Assembly: GCF_014633365.1 (NCBI RefSeq)
Contig: NC_068344.1
Coordinates: forward strand, 15,143,669 to 15,207,668
DNA: 64,000 bases
Reading direction: 5' to 3'
Origin: Diospyros lotus
Lineage: Eukaryota; Streptophyta; Magnoliopsida; Ericales; Ebenaceae
Part shown: positions 33,401 to 45,400 of the stretch, piece by piece
How positions within the stretch are numbered: position 1 is the first letter of the stretch
Layout: each line of letters begins with the position of its first letter
The notes under the pieces: model-generated
What the model was told of the DNA's origin: nothing
The model's database searches: none
The model's input: only the letters and a program-made list of their open reading frames with translations
Position numbers and translations under genes: made by a program

Positions 33401-36400
33401 CCTCTCAATTCTATTATTTATAGGGTAATTACAATCAATGATGGAACTAATCATGGAGATAATTACAGATCATGGGTATAATTACAGCCTAGGTAATTAC
33501 CCTAATTATCAGCTAATCACCAGTTGACTATATACACATTTTATATATGGAAGAGAATAAATCTCATAAGTTCCTTTGAGAGTTTGAAGTTTTCATCTAG
33601 TATGAAGCCATTGGTAGAAGAATTTTTTGATATCATGCCTAATGAGCTCCCTTGTGACCTGCCACCTACGAGGGATATCTAGCATGCCATCGATCTAGTT
33701 CTCGGATCACAATTACCTAATATGCCCCATTGTAGGATGAACCCAAAAGAGCGAGCTAAATTGAATAGACAAGTGGGAAGACCTTTTGAGTATAGGATTT
33801 GTTCGATATAGCTTTAGCCCTTGTGTCATACCTGTTCTTTTAACCCCAAAGAAGGATGGATCTTGGAGAATGTGTGGATAACAGAGCCATTAATAAAATC
33901 TCCATCAAGTATCAATTTCTTTTTCCAAGATTAGAGGATATATTGGTTGGTTCTAGTTGGTTTTCTAAGATAGTACTTTCTTCCTTGTAGTAAGACAACA
34001 AATGCTTCTAGTGTTGCTAAATTGTGCTTTAGAAAAATTGTTAAGTTGTATGGTTTGTCATCTTCCATTGTATTTGATAGAGATGCCAAATTTGTTAGTT
34101 ATTTTTGGAAGACACTATGGAAACTATTTGGGACAAGTTTGAAATTCACTTTTGCCTTCCATCCCCAAACTGGTGGACAAATTGAAGTTGTGAATTGTAG
34201 TTTGGGAGACTTCCGTAGGTGTCTTATAGGAGAGAAGCTTGGTAATTTTGGGATTTGGTTTTGCTAACTGCTGAATTTTCCTATAACAACTGTACTAATA
34301 TGTCCATTGTTAAAAGTATTTTTGAGATTGTTTATGGTTATTCTCCTCACACCCTATTGATCTTGTATCCTTACCCTCAGATGCCCAAATTTTTGAGTCT
34401 ATTGAAAATTTTGCCCAACACATCCATGACCTACATGTTGAGATTATAAGGAAAATTGCAATAAGTAATGTTGACTATAAACTTGTTGCTAATGTATATC
34501 GTAGGGCTTGAGAATTTAATGAATATGATTATGTTATGGTTCGTATTCACCCTAGAGCACTTGCCTAAGCATTCCTTTAAGAAATTGCATGCTTGAGCTA
34601 GTGGCCCCATTCCTATCATTTGAAAACTTGGACCTGATGCTTATTTACTTAACTTATCTAATAATATAAATGTTAGTCCTGTTTTAAATGTGGAAGATTT
34701 AACTCCTCATTGAAGCACATTTGAGCCTCCTCTCTTGCCTGCTAGTGTTCCCGTTGGTCACTAGGTTCCTTGTATCCCACACATACTGTAGCAAAATGAT
34801 GTGATTGATTTTGTGCTTGACGATGAGATTGTGTCTTCTTCTCGTGGTAGTGGTTATTGTTGCTTTCTTGTCAAATGGAAAGGTTGATTGGATTCAAATA
34901 ACACTTGGATTACTAAAAAAGATTTTTCGAGTCCTAGTTTTTGAGCTATTGGAGTGGTATCTACAGTCCAACTCGTCAAAGTCGAGCTCTTTTCAATCGG
35001 GGGAGAATGATGAAGATCATAGAAATAAATATTTTAGGAAACAATATTTTAGGCATAAAAATAAAAATTAATATTGTTTATTTATTTTAATTTGTTCCCT
35101 AGTTTCTTTTGATTTCTTTTATATCCTAGAATCCTAATTAGATTGGGATTATCTTTATAATATAGAGGAGATTTTGATGAATAATATTGAATATTGATAT
35201 TGCTCTTGAGTAATCAGGATTACTCTTGTTTCTTTGGTTTAGGTTCTACATTAGATGGTTTTATAGGCATCCAAAATTCTCTTTTAGCTTTAAAGGGATT
35301 TTACAATCATGTAAAATTTTGGACATAGTACACAATCTTCTACTTAAACTATCCTGCGTTGATTTATGCATAACATCTTCAATAGTCTCCCCCTTTTTTG
35401 AATAGTTGATCTAAGATATCTAGACTAGCATTTTCTAAGAATAACTTGTCTTCAAGTCTTAATGCAACATCATCCACACTTTTTATTGAACTTACCTTTC
35501 CATATATTCGGTTTTGGACTTGCTCAACTTGAAATATATGTCTACAAATAACATACACCAAAGGAGATTATAGTTGCTGCTTCTTTTGTCTCATATATCA
35601 AGATAATATTATCTGCAAATAACATACACCAAGGTATCTCTTCTTGGATGTAATTTTGGGTTAAGCCATCGCAAGAACAAGCATCTCTTCTTGGATGTAA
35701 TTTTGGGTTGAGCCATCACAAGAACAAAGAAGTTGAAGGCTCAGCAGTGCAAACTTTTGATGTAATCCAATTGTAACTGGAAAAGCCTTAATATCTCCTC
35801 CACAGGTCCTAACACGTATATGAGTGATACATGTCCTTAATAACTTGTATACGAGTGATCCAATTTCCTTTCTTTTCCAAAATCCTCCATAAGACTTCTG
35901 TGTGGACTTCTGTTTATATATGGACCTTTCTATTAGATGCTTTATAAGTAGATGGCTTCCTCTTACCTACTTGGCATAAAACTAAATTTGGTTCTCTCCT
36001 TAATCTTTGGTTAATCATTCTTATAGGTTGTAGCTCATTAGCTTGATCCTTTTTTAATTTTTATTAACTGAAAGGAAAATTCTATAGAACAGCTATAAGA
36101 CCAGTCTTGTTATATGGCTCAAAATGTTGGGCAGTCAAATACCAGTATGAGTAAAAGACGAGCATAGCGGAGATGAGGATGCTAAGATGGATGTGCGGCC
36201 ATACAAGAAAAGATAAAATTAGAAATGAGATTATTCGTAATAAGGTAGGAGTAGTGCCAATCGAGGAGAAGATGAGAAAGACTAGACTAAGATGGTTTGG
36301 TCATGTGAGAAGGAGACCAAGAGACGCTCTTGTTAGGAGAATTGATGAAATAAAACAATTATTCAAAAAAAGAGGTAGAGGCAGACCCAAGAAGACTTTT

Positions 36401-39400
36401 TGAGAGACATTAAAGTTTGATATGAAGTATATGGGCCTAAATGAAAATATGACAAAAGATATAAATACATGGAAGTCTAGAATTCATGTAACCGATCCCC
36501 CATAGTGGGATAAAAGCTGGATATGTTGTTGTTGAACGTTTCCTTTATTCTTGTAAATCAGAACTAGAGTGCTTTTCTCTGCTAGCTAAGCATTATCTTT
36601 GATTTAAGGATCACAGTAAATAATTTCATTATCCAAAAAAAAGTTCTCTTCTCCATGCATTTCCGAGCTTCGATCTGTATATTATTCGGCCCAATTCATC
36701 TTTCCACATCTTTTTGATAGGTTGCCTAACATTTTTCAGAATTGTGAACCATTTTTTTTTCTAGAGAACATGTAATTCCTTTATTTTTCAGAGCTACTAA
36801 AATGTCCCATCACGACAGTTTTTCTGCTCTTTTGTTAAATAATTTTGAGTACTCCTTCCATCTTTCTTTGATTGCCCTCACTTACAAGCACTTTTTGTTT
36901 GTCTTTTATTGACATGTCTAAGTGTGATTATTCTATTATTTTTCTATTGGTCACGTTGTCAATAAGGGTATCCAAAAATTAGACCTGCACCTGACATTTC
37001 TGTCATCTTAATGTAATTTATTTCTTTTTCTTTTTCTTGCAAATTTATTTCTTTTTCAGGAATGATTATGTATAATATCCAAAAATGAGAGTCTAAATTG
37101 ACCAATTAAAATTGATTTTTAATGCCCTAATTTTCCAATTATTCATAGGCTTAAATAATGCAAAAGCAGCCCAAATGAGCAACCCAAATTTTGCCTGTTT
37201 TATCCTCCTTGATACGGCAGTTCTTTGTAACCTTTTTCTTTACAGTGCTTTTTTTTTTTTTCCCTCAGCCCAATTTTTCTCCTGATTTTTCCACTCAATA
37301 TCTCTTTTCCTATGCCATGTCACCCACTCATTCTTATCCTACAACCATTCTTTTCCTTCTGCTATAACAGCTATTTTTGGATTAGTTTTATCATTTCTTG
37401 TTGCGTGTGAATGGAATGTTGGACATTTAAAATATGATATTATGGTTTATTAATTTTGATTGTGTATATTGCATTTCATTATATATACATAAAATTTATG
37501 TGTCCCTATTGTGTTGTGTCTGGCATTTTTCTGAAATTGGCATATCTGTGCTTGTGTTGTATTTGTACTGCATGTCCATGTCCATGTTTTATAGTTGCCG
37601 TTTAGGTCATGACTTAGAGAGTTATTCATTTCGGCATTTGATTGTAATATGGGGAAAACTGAAAATAATGCTGATCATGTCTGAGTTCTTTTTTTTTTCT
37701 TCTTCTTCTTGAGCCACTGCCAATCTATTAGAATTTTCATTTTTTTTTTGTTTGCTGCATGCAATGCATTGGTGTTGAGTGACCTGATCTGATCATGTAG
37801 CATTATGGTCCACCCGATATATGATGGATTGCTGTAATTTTAAAGTGTATAGTTTTATTTTTCCTACATTCCATAGAGGACCACCCAGTGAAGTAGGCTG
37901 CACTAAAGGGACATGAGATCCAGTCCTAATAAGTTACCTATAAAAATTGGTTGTCTTTCTAGAATGTGGGGAGAGAGAGTGAGTCTTGGCAGCTGTAGTA
38001 AGATTGCTCTTTTGTGATTGAAAGATCACAGGTTTGAGTTGTGGAAACAGATTTTTTGCCCCCCCAGAAAACAAGCAAGGGTAAATCTGCATACAAAATG
38101 TCTCTCTTTGACCTTCCCACAATGGGGAGCCTTGTGCACAGGGGGCACCCTTTCTAGCATGCAGGAAATATTGGTTATTGATATAAATTTCCTTTTTTTT
38201 TTTCATGTCATTTTCTTTTTGTCTTTTTGATTGTTTTCCTGAGCATGCCAAATCCAAATTTCCTCTTACCATAGGATGTAATTGCTTCTTAGTTCTTAGT
38301 TTCTCAAAACTCATAAATGATGCCCTTCATTTGGAATTTGATTGATAATGTTATTTTTCTTTTTGCAGACTTTTTGATTTATCCTCGGCTTTTGCACAAC
38401 CAGAGCAGGAATTTTATTTACAGCCTGTGGAAGCGGGGAGATGCAAGAATGCGGCATCAATCTGCCCGGTTGATTTTTCTTTTGGAGGTTCCCACTTGTG
38501 GGATAGATTTTCTGTAAGTTCAATTGGATGTTGTAATGATGCTTGATCTTCAATGAATTGTTGGTAATGTGTATTTATTGGTGCCGTCATGCATCTGAAG
38601 ATGAATGACAAGGGCTCAGATCAAATAAATGCATCAGTTGAATCTTGGAATATATATGATGGAGCTCATTATTGGCTTGTTTTATTAATGAATCAACGGT
38701 AGTGTGGTCTTAAAATCTATGGACAGTTGGCACTTACTAAAATATATATTTATATAAATATAGATATTTATGAAGGTAAAAAACATGAATATTATTTATT
38801 CCAACTAATACCATTATCACTGCTTAAACCATATCACCTCTGCTGTTGCTATTTGTTTTTCTGGTATTATGGTGTTACTTTATTGAAGTCAGGCATATGT
38901 GAATTCAATTGAAAATCTCCTGTTTTATCTGATTTTGTGTCCAGGAATATTTTCTCTGTACTCTTGAGACTTTTGTCACTAGTTGCTATTAACATTCTTT
39001 GTTCAATCAAGTGCAAGTTGTTTCTCTTGTTATGTTCTCAGTGTACCGTTCATGCTCATGCATTCTCTCCTTATATCTCATATCAATATCCCTTAGGTAT
39101 TATCTAGTGCTGCTGAAGTTGATGCATTCGTTAATATACCTTGTTATTGAGATTGCTTATGGTTTTGAATATTGAAGGATTCAATTATCAAGTAACAGCT
39201 CTATTCCTTCTTGTAGGTCTTTGTTCTATTTAGTGATGGTTCAGTTTATGTCCTTTGCCCAGTTGTTCCTTTTGGAAGGTAACCCTCGTCTCAATTGTGT
39301 TTGCTCTCAATAATTGTTTGAGAAAAGTAGTTAGTTAGTGCTTAGGCCTGGAATCAGCAATAATATCATTATATGTTTAGCACTTTCGCTTATTATTTTT

Positions 39401-42400
39401 TATCTTTGGATTACAGCAATTCGGCTTATTAGACACTTGTGATACTTGAATTTGGTATCATTATCCAGATTTCATTAATTCATTACCTAGCAATACATGC
39501 AAATAATATCAAAGTGTATTCCTTATTAATAGTCTACTCTGGCACCTCTTGTATGAAAACTTTTCTTATCTTTTTTATATGTTAAATTGCAACTTGCTTT
39601 TTAGATAAAATGCCTTATTCTGTTTCATGTTTTGCTTCAATGCTAAAATTTTTAACCATAATAACCACTGAATTTCATTGCATTCGTAAAAGTCATAAAG
39701 TATCTGATGACTGAGATTCTCTTCATGCCCCAAATCCTTTCTAGTTGGGCTTGGTGATGATGGTCTATCGTGATGGCATAGTTTAAGGACTTGTCAAATT
39801 GTCTATTTTTGCACTCTTGCTAGTGTTTTAGGTAGGATTCTAAGCATTTTGTTCTACAACAGCGTGCACAAATTGGAGTCTGTATTGGAGATATATACTG
39901 ATGCTCAAACATTTGGGCTGAAATCTACCCATCCAATAGCTGTTAGAAATTCTAATCTGGCAATCTCTTGGTTGGAGGCAACCTTCCCCGAGTTTACTCT
40001 GCAAGCAACAGGAGAAAATCTTCATGCACTTAAAGCACAACCATATGCTTTATTTGATGCGTCAGTAGTATTGCAGGTATTGATCTTCTATTACTTCATT
40101 TTCTGTTGTAGTTGATTTACTGGGTTTAGATTTGATCATATTTGAAGAGGAACAAGGACTTTAAATTTTAACGTTTGATAGGATATTTAAGTGTTTGATT
40201 TAATCTTATTTTGTTTTGATTTATTATATTTGGTTTAGGTTTTAGAATCATATTTTGTTCGGATTTTAGATTCTTAGACTTTAAGTTAGGTTTTTATCTT
40301 TTATTGAGATGATTATTTCGTAATTATGTTATAGTTAGGATTGGAATTCAGCCTTTAAATAGGCATAGGATGTTTATTGAAATTCCACCGGCTTTAATTA
40401 TTTGAATACAAGTGATATTGTCCTGCTTGATTTCTCTCTCGTCCCTTCATTCACGCTTCTTCAAGTACTTATTCTCTTCTCCTCCCCCTACTTCCTTCTA
40501 TCTTCTATTTTTTGACTGTAATGCATAAAATTTGGTATCAATCAAACACCAATTTCTGAGTTTTCGTCTACTTTATCATTCATCAGTTTTCAAACTCAGA
40601 AAACTTCAGAAAATCAACAGGACATTGCTAACTCTTTGTTGGAGATAATCCAACACCGCTGCATCGAAGCCTCATTATCCCATCCCTGATCACAACAAAA
40701 CAAAGTAACAAAACCAACATCTTCACCATCATCAACAGAAACACGACAATATAAATCTATCATACTATCAAGCCAACAACAATTTCAACAGGAACTATCA
40801 AATCAATGAGACCAAGCTTCACTGAGCCAAGCCAAAATCGTTGGAATCCCAGACACTCCCACTCAAGTTTTGTAGAGATCAAAGTCCTAATCAAAGTTGT
40901 TGATGCCCCCAGATAAGCATCAAAAGCCTTTGACTTGCTGAACTAGCCATTATCAAGGCATCAGAAGCTCCAGTCAACATTTCTCCTCTTTGACAAGAGC
41001 TTTGCACTAGTCAGTGCACGACCATGAAACTGAAACCAGACACCCCTTGCTGGTTGTCTCCCACCAGGGCTATTAACAATTATGGCACACACTGTCAATG
41101 TGAAAGAAGAAGAGGAAGAAAAATTGAGAGAAAACTGAGAAGAAAGAATTGATCTCCCCAATTATTAATCAGGATCTCAAATGATACAATGAGATTAGTT
41201 GAGTTTAAATACTACTCAACAGGATCTCTAACAAACTAACTGTTACTGACAGCTGGCAGTAACAAAATGAGCAGATAACTGCTGTTTGTTGAAACAGAAC
41301 AAAACTAACTAGCCACATAAGCAACTGAGAATAAAGCTGCCTATTACTAAGAACAAAACTACATCATCTTCTCTTCTGTCCTCTTATTTGTGGACAGCAA
41401 GAACTAGGACTATCTTTAACAGTCAACACCATCACTGAAATCTGAAATCTTTGTCACAACACTTGTTACAAACTCCAATCAATCTCTCACAATCGCACAA
41501 CCTGATTGCCTTTTTTATCTTTTCTTTGTGAACTCACATATCCAACAACACAATTCCTCAACTTGAGCACAAATTTGTGCCTATACCTGATCTAGGCACA
41601 TTCACATTGAGCTTGATGTTTCCTTTAATCCAAGCCAAAATAAAGCCCCAAAACTACAATCTATAAGTGATATTTTCTTCTCTTTAAGTTGTTAGCTGTT
41701 TCAAGAAATGGATGAACATTTGATCATGTTGAAGAAATAAAAACAAGACTGAGCCGGGCCTTGAAGATTCCAAGATAATCATCCATTATCATCTTCCTAT
41801 TTATTTTGTTTTATTTATTTTTTGCTTTGTATTATCTTGTATTATTTCTTAGATTTATCTTTTTTAGTGTTGTAATCTAGATAATAGGGATGTAATCTAG
41901 TCCTAAATCTTAGGAGAATTCTTAGGAAACTACTTGTATAAATATTTATGATTCGTATCAATAAAACGTGTGGCAATACGGCTTCCCTTTCTCCTTTTCT
42001 ACAAGATATCAGAGCCTCGTTAATAGGCTAATACAGTAAACCCTAGTGCCTTTATTGCACAGCCACTTCCTTTTGTCCAAAGTGTCATCATTGCACTGTT
42101 CAAGTCGGAACTCCTCTGTCCGGCCATCATCTTGCAGCAGCACCACCACCACTAGGTTCGCCATCTCCAGATCGGCCAACCCCAGAAAAATCACCGGTGA
42201 TCGGAACCCCACTAGCTGCCACGCGCTGCCATCTAAGCTCGCTCCGACCCCACGCACTGGCGCGTGAAGGCGAGTTCGCCTGCCGTTCACTTCTAGCTCC
42301 TCTAGATTTATCCTCTGACGTCTTTTAAGCCCATCCCTGGTGTCGAAATCCTTTGTGTTCGTGTTCCTTCGTGTTCATACCTTTGTGTTCAACTGTCTGT

Positions 42401-45400
42401 TTCCCTCATCCATCATGTTAGATAGTTCAACAACAACAAATCCAACTCCGACAGTCACCACCGGAGACATCCTTCCATTGGATCAGCCCCTTATTGCTGG
42501 AGAGTTACCAGGCATTCATCCATCCTATCGGTTAGATGGTAGGAACTTCCTCCAATAGTCTTAGCTGGTTAAGACGCTTCTTAAAGGGTGAGGAAAAAGC
42601 AGCCACCAGTTAGCAAACCCTCCAGTAGCTAACGATTCCAGCTTCAATACATGGGATGTGGAAGATTCCCGCATCATGTCATGGTTGTGGAGTTCGATGC
42701 AACTGGAGATTAGCAAGAACTTCATGTTCCTTAATACTGCCCGTGAAGTTTGGGAGATCGTACATGAGACCTACTCGCAAGTTAGGGATGTATCAGTGAT
42801 CTTTGATGTTAAAATAGAGATCAATGGTACCAAACAAGGCCATGCAACTATCACCGAATACTACAATTTGATGAGAGGTCTTTGGTTAGAGCTTGATCAA
42901 TATCAAGCCATTAAGATGGTATGCCAAGACGACATTGCCACTCTCAATCGAATCCTTGAACGGGACCGGATAGTAGAGTTCCTAGCAGGCCTAAATCTCG
43001 AGTTTGATCAGGTTTGAATACAAGTCCTTGGTAAGGATAAGTTACCTAATTTAAATGAAGTTTTTGCTATTGTTAGGAGTGAAGAGAATAGAAGATCTGC
43101 CATGCTTTCTGTCCTTAGCACAGAAGGATCGGCCTTGGTTAGCAAGCAAGATGGAGGCGACAACAAATTTGGAAAAACAGCATACCAGGCTCCTAGAAGG
43201 TTGGATTATATAGGCCTAGGGGTCAGAACCGAACCTCCAACCGTGATGGACAATGGTGCACGTTTTGTAGGAAGGCAAGGCACACTAGAGAAATCTGTTT
43301 TAAGCTACATGGAAAGGAGGCTGTGTTAAGCAGGATAGGAGGATTCAAGAACATGGGGCAGCATCAAGGCTATTTATCTAACAAAGATCTAGAAGAGGAG
43401 GCAACAAAGAAAGATATTTCAGAAGTAGAAGAATCTACACAACTGAATCCAGAGGAATCAGGCAAACTAAAAGCTTTCCTTCGGACATTCCAAGATGGAG
43501 CCTCATGATCTTTGGTGCAGCAAGGTAACCATTCCTTTGAGTCTTTCATTGCTTCTAAAACTGACAAGAATAGCATATGGATCCTAGATTCGGGAGCTAT
43601 CGACCACATGACTCCTAACATTCAGTTTTTTGAAACATATGAAGCTCTTGAACCCACTAAACAAATCACAATTGCCGATGGTACTACTATCCCTATAGTA
43701 GGAAAAGACAAAGTATCATAAATTTTTTGGCTACCACTTAACCAAGTTCTTCATGTCCCAAGCCTAACAACAAGTTTGATCTCTATTACCAAACTAACCA
43801 ATGATTTAAATTGCTTTGTTGTTTTCTCACCACACGTGTAAGTTTCAAGACAAGGGCACGGGGAAGACGATTGGTGTGGCTAGGGTTCACAATGGGCTCT
43901 ACATCTTGGATGGGAAGGGTGAAGGCTCTATAAGGAAGCAACATAGTTTGGCCTACTCCTCCTCTCAGTCTGCCTCTAACCTTTTTGCTATAAGGCTTCA
44001 TCATTTTAGATTAGGACATCCCTTATTTATTGTGTTAAAACAAATGTTTTTGTCTTTATTCAATTCCTTAGATCCTAGCAATTTTCAATGTGATGAATGT
44101 ATTATTGCAAAACATTATCGAGTTTCTTATTCTATTAGCAATAAATTTACTTCTATGCCATTCCATTTGGTTCATTCTGATGTTTGGGGGCCATCCAAAA
44201 TACCTAATTATTCTGGGGCAAAGTGGTTCATTACATTTATTGATGATTGTTGGGTGTTTCTTCTAAAAGAAAAGCCTGCCATAGGATCATTGTTACCCTC
44301 ATTTTGTAAAATGATCCACACCCAATTTGGCACTCCTATCAAACGATTTCGCACTAACAATGCCTGGGATTATTTTAACATCCACTTGTATAACTATTTT
44401 CAGAAGGAAGGCATTGTTCATTAGTCATCTTGTATTGATACTCCCCAATAAAATGGGGTGGCAGAGAGAAAGATGAGGCATTTTCTCAATGTTTCACGAA
44501 GCATCCTTCATCACCATCATGTGCCCAAATATTTTTTGGGGGAAGTAGTTCTGACAGCCATATATGTCATCAATAGGGTGCCTTCTAGGGTTATTAATGG
44601 CCTTAGTCCTTTCCAAAAGTTAATGACCTTTTTTCCTGAAATAAATCACCATACACTATTGACCCTAAGGTGTTTGTCCATATCCTTAAAATTCACAGGG
44701 ATAAATTGGACCCTAGAGCTCTTAGATGTGTGTTTCTTGGGTATTCTCCTACTCAAAAGGGTTATAAGTGTTATCATCTTGAATCTCAAAATTATATGTC
44801 TCTAAAGATGTCACATTCAATGAATCCCAGCCTTTCTTTGAGTCTACCCCAGTCAGACCAACCATCATTGATCAACTTGACCTAGATTGGGAAAATCTTA
44901 ACCCTACCCTTGAAACAACACCATTAGGCACTGATTTCTCTCACCCTTCAGTTTCTGCCTCTCCAATCTTACCCAATTCTCTTGGGGAGGAGGAAGGTTC
45001 TGGACATGTTGGTACTATTAGATACAAATGCTCTCCCTATGTCTATAAGAGACGGCAGCCCATTGGTGATCCTCAGCCACACTTGACATTAACTCTAAAC
45101 CTGAGTTTGGATAGCACACCAGGTGAGAACCCCACATCTAGCAATCCTAACCCAAACTTAACGTTTTTGGAGCATACAGACCTTGACCTTCCCATTGCTA
45201 TTCGAAAAGGGGTTAGGGCATGTACTAAACACCCATTGGCCAACTACTTATCCTACCATTGCCTATCACCTGCCCATAAAAGTTTCTTGACTTCTTTGGA
45301 TGCAATTGCCATTCCCAAATCCGTAGAGGAAGCCATGAGAGATGTCAACTGGAAAGCAACCATGATGGAAGAGATGAAGGCACTAGAAAAGAACCATACC

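Larger units (their letters stand above)
26273..33566 (-). mobile_element. Ty1/copia element D inside chromovirus C
   Basis: LTRs of 203 bp each lie at 26273-26475 and 33364-33566. The 7-bp word taagttc lies directly outside both (26266-26272 and 33567-33573). On the minus strand the primer site TGGTATCAGAG abuts the right LTR (33353-33363), and a purine tract (cttgagggggagtg) abuts the left LTR. By eye the LTRs differ at about 12 of 203 sites, so D is older than B. It lies antisense to NUP88 and interrupts C just before the reverse transcriptase. Confidence 0.88.
24544..35250 (+). mobile_element. Ty3 chromovirus C, host of nested insertions
   Basis: The 5' LTR (24544-24826, 283 bp) and 3' LTR (35008-35250, 243 bp) both start tgatgaag/tgatgatca and share the long block from gaaacaatattttagg to ggattactcttgttt. 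The 3' copy has lost about 40 bp. A primer-like site, attattatcagagcc, follows the 5' LTR, and a purine tract (tcgggggagaa) precedes the 3' LTR. The internal part holds pol and chromodomain remnants in plus orientation. It is interrupted by an hAT element (25330) and copia D (26273). Without them the element is only about 2.7 kb, so much of gag, pol and RNase H was deleted. Confidence 0.8.

Noticed and set aside
41122..41421. Part of element E
   Set aside because: It lies outside the GATCA duplication of E and has its own GTCAA duplication.
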